Below, piece by piece: positions 4,681 to 10,437 of a stretch of DNA of 11,674 nt. The notes beneath the pieces were generated by a model that saw only the letters and a program-made list of their open reading frames with translations, did not search any database and was not told the origin of the DNA. The translations under genes were made by a program, and so were the position numbers. The first letter of the stretch is position 1; each line of letters begins with the position of its first letter. This DNA comes from CAZXVW01 sp964644025 (lineage in GTDB: Bacteria > Acidobacteriota > Terriglobia > Bryobacterales > Bryobacteraceae): the NCBI GenBank assembly GCA_964644025.1, contig CAZXVW010000138.1:1-11674 (forward strand). Direction: 5' to 3'.

Positions 4681-7600
4681 TTCACCCGGCCATTCGCGAC
4701 CTGTTTCAACAGTTGAACCGGCACCCCGCTTTTCAGGCCTTACTCCAGCGGCTGCGGCGGGCGGAGCCGGGCGCTGGAGCCGCATCCGTTTCCCTCTCCG
4801 GTCTCACCAACCCGGCCAAGGCGGTTCACCTGGTGCTGCTGTGGCAGGCGCTGGAGCGGCCGCTGCTGGTGGTAGTGGACGGCAGCAGGCAGGCCGAGGA
4901 ACTGGCCGAGTTGATCCGGACATTCTTCGACCTTCTGGTGCCGGAGACCGCGGCGCCCCGTCCCCAATTGATCCCGGCCCTGGACGTGCTTCCCGGGCAG
5001 AATCTTTCCCCGCACCCCGAGATCAGTGAGCAACGCGTGCGAGGATTGTGGCGCCTGGCGCGAGGCGAAGCGCCCATCACGGTGACACCGGTGGGCGCGG
5101 CCCTGCTGAGGATCGAGGACGCGGAGTTCTACCGCCAGCTCGCCCTGACGCTCGAAACCGGGGAGGAACTTTCGCCGGAGTTGCTGGTCGAGCACCTGGA
5201 GGCCGCCGGCTACGAGCGGCGGGAGCCGGTCGAGATGGTGGGCGAGTACTCGGTCCGGGGCGGAATCGTGGACGTGTTCCCGGTGGGGGCGCGCCGGCCG
5301 GTCCGGCTCGAGTTCTTCGGCGACACGATCGAGTCGATGCGGCGGTTCGACGTCGCCAGCCAGCGGTCGGTGGAGAAGACCAATCAGTGCCGGGTGCTGC
5401 CGCTCGTCGAATGGCTCCGGGACCGCCGCCTGCTGGCCGACATCGCCGGGAAGGCCGGTCTGGAACATCCGCCTCCGGCGGGCGAAGCCTTTCCGGGATG
5501 GGAATTTCTGGCGCCCCTGGTGCGTCCGCGCTCCGGTTCGTTGCCCGGCCTGGCGGAGAAGGCGGTGCTGGTGGTCGACGAGCCGGAGCAGGTGCGCGGG
5601 GCGGCGGACCGGCTGTGGCAGCGGCTGGAAAATCCGCCGCGCGAGGCGCCTGTGCCGCCGGAGGCCAACTACTACCGCTGGGAACAGTTCGAGCAAATGA
5701 TTGCCTCGATGACGCGCCTCTGGCTGCGGGAGCTGGCGCTGGCCGGTTCCCCGGAGCCGGGACGGGACAGCTTCGCCGTCAGTTCCCGGCCGGCGATGGC
5801 CTTTCATGGAAACGTTCCGGTGGCGGTGGCCGAGGCGCGCAACCTGGTCGATGCCGGGAACCGGGTGGTTTTCTTTGCGCCTTCGGCCGGGGAGCTTGAA
5901 CGGCTGGCCGATATCTTCCACGAGTATTCGGTGCCGTTCCAGCTCGCCGCCGGCGGTGCGGGGACTACGCCGGAATACCTCGCCGAACGGGCTTACGTAG
6001 CCGGCTCGGTGGCGAATGTCTTCCTGGTGCGCGGGGCGGTGCGCCGGGGAGTGGTTCTCCCGGAGAGCCGGATTGCCGTTTTTGGTTCCGAGGATCTGTT
6101 CGAGGCTTCCGCGCTGGCCGCCCGGCCGGCGGCGCCCAGGGTGCGAGCCGGCGCCTTCGCCGCCGACATCGCGGACCTGAAACCGGGGGACTTCGTGGTC
6201 CACACCGAGCACGGCGTGGGCCGGTACGCCGGCGTGCGGGAGATTGTCCACGACGACCAGCGAGGCGACTTCATGCTGCTGGAGTACGCGGGCGGCGCCC
6301 GTCTCTACGTTCCTCTGACGCGGCTGGACCTGGTGCAGAAGTATCGCGGGGCCGGCGAGGTCACACCGGCGCTCGACCGCCTCGGCGGGGTTACCTGGCG
6401 CCGGACGAAAAGCCGCGTCAAGGCCCGCATGCGCGAGATGGCCGATGAGCTGCTCAAGCTCTACGCGGAGCGCCAGATGGCCACCGGTCACGCTTTCTCC
6501 TCCGATAGCAATTGGCAGCGGGAGTTTGACGACGCTTTCGAATTCACCGAGACCCCGGATCAGCTTACCGCGATGCGGGAGATCAAGCGGGACATGGAGC
6601 GCCCGCAACCGATGGACCGGCTGCTGTGCGGCGACGTGGGCTACGGCAAAACCGAGGTGGCCATGCGGGCCGCCTTCAAAGCGCTGGGCGACGGCAAGCA
6701 GGTGGCCGTGCTGGCGCCGACCACCGTGCTCTGCTACCAGCACTTCGAAACCTTCAGGCGCCGCTTCGCCCCGTTTCCGGTGCGGGTGGAAATGGTCAGC
6801 CGCTTCCGCACCCGGAAGGAGCTGAAAGCGGTTCTCCAGGACGTGGCCAGCGGCCAGGTGGACATCGTGATCGGCACGCACCGCTTGCTCTCCTCCGACG
6901 TCGAGTTCCGCGACCTGGGCCTGCTGGTCGTGGACGAGGAACAGCGCTTCGGCGTCCGCCACAAAGAGCGCCTCAAGCAGCTCAAGAAGAACGTCGACGT
7001 GCTCACCATGACCGCCACCCCGATCCCGCGGACGCTGCACATGTCGCTGCTCGGATTGCGGGATCTCTCGGTGATCGAAACCGCGCCGAAGGACCGGCTG
7101 GCCGTGCAGACCACGGTGGCGCATTTTCAGCCGGAGCTGATCAAGACCGCCATCGAGCAGGAAATGGCCCGTGGCGGGCAGGTCTACTACGTGCACAACC
7201 GCGTGGACACCATCTGGGAGCGGGCGGCCAGCATCCAAAAAATGCTGCCGGAATGCCGCATCGCGGTCGGGCACGGCCAGATGGGAGAAGCGGCGCTCGA
7301 AAAGGTCCTGCTGGGGTTCATGCGGCATGACTACGATGTGTTCGTCACCACCACGATCGTCGAGAACGGCCTGGACATCCCGCTGGCCAACACCATCATC
7401 ATCGAGAACGCCGAGCGCTACGGGCTGGCCGACCTGTACCAGCTCCGCGGCCGGGTGGGACGCTCGAACCGGCGGGCGTACGCCTACCTGCTGGTGCCGC
7501 CGGAGGGCGAGCTGAGCGAAGTGGCCCGCAAGCGGCTGGCGGCGCTGCGGGAATTCAGCGAGCTGGGCTCGGGATTCAAGATCGCCGCGCTGGACCTGGA

Positions 7601-8165
7601 ACTAAGGGGCGCCGGCAACCTCCTGGGCGGCGAGCAGCACGGCCATATCAACATGGTCGGCTTTGACACCTACCTGCGGCTGCTGGAGCAGACGGTTCAG
7701 GAACTCAAGGGAGAAGAGGTGCCACCGGAGATCCACGCCACGTTGAACCTGGGGCTCGACGTCCGGATCTCGCCGGATTACATCGCCGACGAAAACCAGC
7801 GCCTGCGCGCCTACAAGCGGATTGCCGACGCGGATGGCCGCGAGGCCGCCACGCACATCCTGGAGGAGCTGGCTGATCGCTACGGACCCCCGCCCGAGGC
7901 AGTGCGCAACCTGCTGCGTTTCTCGGTGCTGAAGAACCTGGCTGAGAAGTCCGGCGTGCAATCCATCGACCGGCGACAGGGGATGATCAACATCAAGTTT
8001 CATCCCGAAACACGAATTGATCCGCGGCGCCTGATGCGCTTGGTGGAGAGGAATCAAGGGGCGCAGTTTACCCCCGCCGGGGTGCTCCGGCTCCCGGTGG
8101 ACGGTGAGGTCGAAGCCGGGCCGCTGCTGGAGAAGCTGGAGGCGTATCTCCAGGAATTGATTTAG
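4677..8165 (+). CDS. mfd: Transcription-repair coupling factor Mfd
   Basis: 1162 residues, close to the 1148 of E. coli Mfd. The N-terminal UvrB-homology module includes SVRGGIVDVFPVGARRPVR (192-210). The CarD-like RNA-polymerase-interacting domain begins at LKPGDFVVHTEHGVGRYAG (501-519). The SF2/RecG-like translocase carries Walker A GDVGYGKTE (Lys658), the DEEQ box (753-756), TATPIPRT, and RGRVGR (924-929). The C-terminal TRCF domain follows. Mfd removes stalled RNA polymerase and recruits UvrA/UvrB to the lesion. The TTG start at 4677 overlaps the rfaE2 stop in TTGA, which suggests translational coupling. No Shine-Dalgarno is well placed, but the N-terminal module requires a start near here and no ATG or GTG fits better. 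No frameshift or missing motif is seen. Confidence 0.96.
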   Translation: MIHPAIRDLFQQLNRHPAFQALLQRLRRAEPGAGAASVSLSGLTNPAKAVHLVLLWQALERPLLVVVDGSRQAEELAELIRTFFDLLVPETAAPRPQLIPALDVLPGQNLSPHPEISEQRVRGLWRLARGEAPITVTPVGAALLRIEDAEFYRQLALTLETGEELSPELLVEHLEAAGYERREPVEMVGEYSVRGGIVDVFPVGARRPVRLEFFGDTIESMRRFDVASQRSVEKTNQCRVLPLVEWLRDRRLLADIAGKAGLEHPPPAGEAFPGWEFLAPLVRPRSGSLPGLAEKAVLVVDEPEQVRGAADRLWQRLENPPREAPVPPEANYYRWEQFEQMIASMTRLWLRELALAGSPEPGRDSFAVSSRPAMAFHGNVPVAVAEARNLVDAGNRVVFFAPSAGELERLADIFHEYSVPFQLAAGGAGTTPEYLAERAYVAGSVANVFLVRGAVRRGVVLPESRIAVFGSEDLFEASALAARPAAPRVRAGAFAADIADLKPGDFVVHTEHGVGRYAGVREIVHDDQRGDFMLLEYAGGARLYVPLTRLDLVQKYRGAGEVTPALDRLGGVTWRRTKSRVKARMREMADELLKLYAERQMATGHAFSSDSNWQREFDDAFEFTETPDQLTAMREIKRDMERPQPMDRLLCGDVGYGKTEVAMRAAFKALGDGKQVAVLAPTTVLCYQHFETFRRRFAPFPVRVEMVSRFRTRKELKAVLQDVASGQVDIVIGTHRLLSSDVEFRDLGLLVVDEEQRFGVRHKERLKQLKKNVDVLTMTATPIPRTLHMSLLGLRDLSVIETAPKDRLAVQTTVAHFQPELIKTAIEQEMARGGQVYYVHNRVDTIWERAASIQKMLPECRIAVGHGQMGEAALEKVLLGFMRHDYDVFVTTTIVENGLDIPLANTIIIENAERYGLADLYQLRGRVGRSNRRAYAYLLVPPEGELSEVARKRLAALREFSELGSGFKIAALDLELRGAGNLLGGEQHGHINMVGFDTYLRLLEQTVQELKGEEVPPEIHATLNLGLDVRISPDYIADENQRLRAYKRIADADGREAATHILEELADRYGPPPEAVRNLLRFSVLKNLAEKSGVQSIDRRQGMINIKFHPETRIDPRRLMRLVERNQGAQFTPAGVLRLPVDGEVEAGPLLEKLEAYLQELI

Positions 8166-8209
8166 GCGGCCACAGCCGCTCGCACCTGCAGTTTCGTGGC
8201 GGGGAATGG

Positions 8210-8215
8210 TAGAAT
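8210..8215 (+). promoter_or_regulatory. Candidate -10 element of nuoB
   Basis: TAGAAT matches TATAAT at five of six positions. A start near 8222 would leave a 17-base leader containing the GGAG at 8229-8232 and reaching the nuoB ATG at 8239. No good -35 hexamer is seen upstream. The 73-base gap after mfd leaves room for an independent promoter. Confidence 0.35.
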
Positions 8216-8238
8216 CATCGCTTGACACGGAGACTCGG

Positions 8239-8802
8239 ATGTCGCTGCTCCACAACCGGTTTGATCAAAACTTCCTGACCACGTCGGTCGATTATGTGTT
8301 CAATTGGGCCCGGGAGGGATCGATCTGGCCGTTGACGTTCGGCCTGGCCTGCTGCGCCATCGAGATGATTACGGCCGGCACCGCCCGGTTCGACATCGCC
8401 CGGTTCGGCGCCGAGGTGTTCCGGCCGAGCCCGCGGCAGTCGGACTTGATGATCGTGGCCGGCACGGTGACGCTGAAGATGGCCCCGGTGCTGCGGCGCC
8501 TCTATGACCAAATGGCGGAGCCGAAATGGGTGATGGCGATGGGCGCCTGCGCGAGCGTGGGCGGACCTTTCAACACTTACAGCGTGCTCCAGGGTGTCGA
8601 CCAGGTGGTGCCGGTGGATGTTTACGTCAACGGCTGCCCGCCGCGGCCGGAGAACCTCTTCTACGGCCTGATGAGGCTGCAGGACAAGATTGACCAGATG
8701 CCTACATTCGTGCGGCGGCCCACCCAGGTGCGCCTGGATGAGAGCATGCTGGAGCAGTTCAAGAAGAAAGTCATGATCTCCCAGGTTCCGCACCCGGCCT
8801 GA
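8239..8802 (+). CDS. nuoB: NADH-quinone oxidoreductase subunit B (NuoB)
   Basis: 187 residues. NuoB (PSST) carries the terminal 4Fe-4S cluster N2 of complex I, which reduces quinone at the junction of the peripheral and membrane arms. All four ligands are present: tandem Cys38-Cys39 in FGLACCAIEM, Cys104 in GACASVGGPF and Cys133 in NGCPPRPE. RFDIARFGAEVFRPSPRQSD (50-69) is also typical. The usual Pro before GCPPRPE is Asn131 here. ATG at 8239 is preferred over the in-frame ATG at 8206 because GGAG lies 6 bases upstream and the -10-like TAGAAT overlaps the codons after 8206. In most bacteria nuoB sits between nuoA and nuoC. Here mfd precedes it and a convergent symporter follows, so it stands alone. 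A complex-I-like hydrogenase small subunit was considered, but the motif set fits NuoB better. Confidence 0.94.
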   Translation: MSLLHNRFDQNFLTTSVDYVFNWAREGSIWPLTFGLACCAIEMITAGTARFDIARFGAEVFRPSPRQSDLMIVAGTVTLKMAPVLRRLYDQMAEPKWVMAMGACASVGGPFNTYSVLQGVDQVVPVDVYVNGCPPRPENLFYGLMRLQDKIDQMPTFVRRPTQVRLDESMLEQFKKKVMISQVPHPA

Positions 8803-8826
8803 TGTTCTTTTTCTGGCGAGACTGAG

Positions 8827-8853
8827 GGTCCGGCGCTGAGCCCGGCCGGCACC
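8827..8853 (+). terminator. Weak hairpin in the nuoB/rhaT convergent region
   Basis: GGTCCGGC (8827-8834) can pair with GCCGGCACC (8845-8853) around a 10-base loop with one bulged C. It lies between two convergent stop codons, where a shared terminator is expected. No T-run follows on either strand, so support is weak. Confidence 0.25.
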
Positions 8854-8867
8854 TGCAGCCCAACGGC

Positions 8868-8916
8868 CAGCGACCAGCGACTACAGACCAGCGACCAACG
8901 ACCAGCGACCAACCGG
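8868..8916. repeat. Heptanucleotide tandem repeat (CAGCGAC)
   Basis: Consecutive 7-base units starting at 8868: CAGCGAC, CAGCGAC, TACAGAC, CAGCGAC, CAACGAC, CAGCGAC and a decayed CAACCGG. Four units are identical; the others differ by one to three bases. The array lies in non-coding DNA between convergent nuoB and rhaT. Heptamer repeats of this kind (short tandemly repeated repetitive sequences) are known in cyanobacteria and, as I recall, occur in Solibacter-like genomes. A frame across it on the minus strand would read as repeated Arg-Trp-Ser-Leu-Val and is not a real gene. Confidence 0.85.
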
Positions 8917-8952
8917 GCATGGCTCAGCCCCGCCAGGCTTGCCGGAGCGCAT

Positions 8953-9960
8953 TCAGACCGGCGGCGGACTCGCCTGGCTGATGACGGCGATGCCGGCCAC
9001 CAGCAACGCTACGCCGACCGCCACCCACGCCTTGGCCGAGACGGGAGCTCCCCGCCATTCCCCGGTAATCACGCCCCAGGCGTTGGCGGTCAGCACGGTG
9101 CAGCCCATCATGATGGGCCAGCCGAGCACCAGCCCGAGCGGGCCCAGCATCCGGCTGGCCGAGCCGTACATCAGCAGGCCGCCCATCCACAGCAGGCCCA
9201 TCAGCAAGCCGAGGGGGATGTTGGCGCCGGGGTTCACTTTCACCAGCGGCCGCCACCCGGAGCCATTCCGGATCATCAAGAAGGCGCAGTACAGCGCATT
9301 GGCGGCGAAGCCGCCGAGCAGGAGCACCGGCCAGATCGCGTTGAGGCTCGCGATGGCGCCCGCGCCGGCCCGGAGGGCGTTGTCGGCAATTTCGGAACCG
9401 TAGGAGAGGCCGAAGTTCATCATCGGGGCCATGACGCCGCTGGCGATGCAGATGAGCAGGCCCACCACGAGCGAGCCTCTGCGTCCGGCCCCTTGCGCCC
9501 GTTCCCGGATGCGGCCGGCCACCGCGCAGCCCGCCACTCCCAGTACCACCAGCAGTGCGCCGGTCATGGTCAGCAGGCCCGTGCGGGTGAACATCTCCTC
9601 GGAATGGCGCACCACCAGCGGGCCGAGCGCTCCGAGCGCGGAAGAAATGCCCAGGATGATGCCGAAGCCCACGGCCAATCCCAGGTAGTCGATGCCGAGC
9701 CCGAACAGGAATCCGGCGATCCCCCATAGAAATCCGAAGAAGGCCACCAGTCCGAGCGTGGACCACGAAGTGGCCGCGTACACGCCCGGCAGGTGGGGCA
9801 CACTCAACAGGGTGGCCAACCCGGGCACCAGGATCAGCCCGCTGAAGGCCCAGGTGAACCAGGTGTGCTCCCAGGCCCAGCCCTTGACGCGTTTCATGGG
9901 AACGGCGAAGCTGCCGTTGACAGCACCGCCGAGAGCGGTCAATAGAACGGCGAATAACAT
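8953..9960 (-). CDS. rhaT: RhaT-family sugar-proton symporter
   Basis: 335 residues, close to the 344 of E. coli RhaT. About ten hydrophobic segments, including 1-22, 32-54, a long double span 68-117, 129-150, 162-185, 203-230, 244-267, 272-300 and 311-328. The N-terminal LGGAVNGSFAVPMK (10-23), GIDYLGLAVGFGI and TANAWGVITGEW (291-302) are typical of the L-rhamnose/proton symporter family. It would import a 6-deoxyhexose across the inner membrane with a proton. It follows the mutarotase with a 13-base gap containing GGGGAG as ribosome binding site, so the two are co-transcribed. Because a fucosidase diverges from this operon, L-fucose is as plausible a substrate as L-rhamnose. The family is also diverse in Acidobacteriota-like genomes, so substrate is inferred, not seen. 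Confidence 0.87.
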   Translation of the reverse strand: MLFAVLLTALGGAVNGSFAVPMKRVKGWAWEHTWFTWAFSGLILVPGLATLLSVPHLPGVYAATSWSTLGLVAFFGFLWGIAGFLFGLGIDYLGLAVGFGIILGISSALGALGPLVVRHSEEMFTRTGLLTMTGALLVVLGVAGCAVAGRIRERAQGAGRRGSLVVGLLICIASGVMAPMMNFGLSYGSEIADNALRAGAGAIASLNAIWPVLLLGGFAANALYCAFLMIRNGSGWRPLVKVNPGANIPLGLLMGLLWMGGLLMYGSASRMLGPLGLVLGWPIMMGCTVLTANAWGVITGEWRGAPVSAKAWVAVGVALLVAGIAVISQASPPPV

Positions 9961-9973
9961 TTCTCCCCGCGTG

Positions 9974-10297
9974 TCAGTCCATGTGGAACACTTCTTCCAT
10001 TTCCGCCCACCACTCGCCCTCCTTACGCGTCGGCAGCGGCTCCTGCAGCGGTTTCATGATGGCCCACCACTCCTGGGTCTTCTTGTGGGCGGCCATCTTG
10101 GCCCAATCGGCTTTGATGTCGTCGCCGTGATATTCGAAGTAGCTGAACAGGTAGCCGTCCTTGAGGTAGATGGAGTAATTGCGAATGTTGGCCTCGCGGA
10201 TCATCTCCAGGACTTCCGGCCATACGTTGGCATGATATTTCTTGTAAGTCTCGACGGCGTCCGGCTTGAGCCGGAGCACCATACCGAATCGCTGCAT
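9974..10297 (-). CDS. rhaM: L-rhamnose/L-fucose mutarotase (RhaM/COG3254 family)
   Basis: 107 residues against 104 in E. coli RhaM, with which it lines up without gaps over the first 30 residues. Tyr18 and the catalytic His22 are conserved in YKKYHANVWPEVLE, followed by IRNYSIYLKDGYLFSYFEY and the EWWAIM helix, ending in EEVFHMD. Family members interconvert alpha and beta anomers of 6-deoxyhexoses such as L-rhamnose; some members of this family act on L-fucose. First gene of a two-gene operon with the symporter. The ribosome binding site GGGAGGTGA (10307-10315 on the complement) lies about 10 bases before the ATG at 10297, and a 9-bp hairpin abuts it. With a GH29 fucosidase on the other side of the divergent promoter region, fucose is a serious alternative substrate. 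Confidence 0.88.
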   Translation of the reverse strand: MQRFGMVLRLKPDAVETYKKYHANVWPEVLEMIREANIRNYSIYLKDGYLFSYFEYHGDDIKADWAKMAAHKKTQEWWAIMKPLQEPLPTRKEGEWWAEMEEVFHMD

Positions 10298-10316
10298 CGG
10301 TTTGCGTCACCTCCCG

Positions 10317-10337
10317 CGCGGCGCCTCCGGCGCCGCG
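10317..10337 (-). other. Perfect 9-bp hairpin in the rhaM leader
   Basis: CGCGGCGCC (10317-10325) and GGCGCCGCG (10329-10337) are perfect complements around a 3-base loop. In the rhaM transcript the stem ends one base before the Shine-Dalgarno. No T-run follows on either strand. It may modulate translation or stabilise the message, or insulate the two divergent units. Confidence 0.45.
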
Positions 10338-10402
10338 GTGCTGGTTTCCTCCCGGCCACGAACGGCGACAGGCGAAAACTGCTCACTTAGAGTATCATTG
10401 AT

Positions 10403-10414
10403 CGGATTAATCCG
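10403..10414. promoter_or_regulatory. Candidate operator: 12-bp palindrome with extra half-site
   Basis: CGGATTAATCCG is a perfect palindrome. A third copy of its half, GGATTA, follows at 10418-10423. It lies in the 140-base divergent region, 5 bases after TATCAT (10393-10398), a candidate -10 element for the fucosidase, and 23 bases before the fucosidase ATG. It is markedly AT-richer than its surroundings. A repressor bound here would cover the predicted fucosidase transcription start. Which regulator binds, if any, cannot be told from the window. Confidence 0.45.
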
Positions 10415-10437
10415 GCTGGATTATCGAGGAGGTATCG

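Noticed and set aside
4740..7328. 862-codon open frame on the minus strand
   Set aside because: It lies entirely antisense to mfd and has His/Arg/Pro-rich composition without recognisable motifs. It results from high GC content at third codon positions of mfd.
8166..8179. 5-bp stem directly after the mfd stop as a terminator
   Set aside because: GCGGC/GCCGC around a 4-base loop is short, has no T-run, and is expected by chance at this base composition.
8661..8912. Small minus-strand frame with repeated Arg-Trp-Ser-Leu
   Set aside because: It is a translation of the heptamer array joined to antisense nuoB; the repeat explains the apparent protein pattern.
8868..8916. CRISPR-like array
   Set aside because: Units are contiguous heptamers with no spacers of unique sequence and no cas gene nearby.
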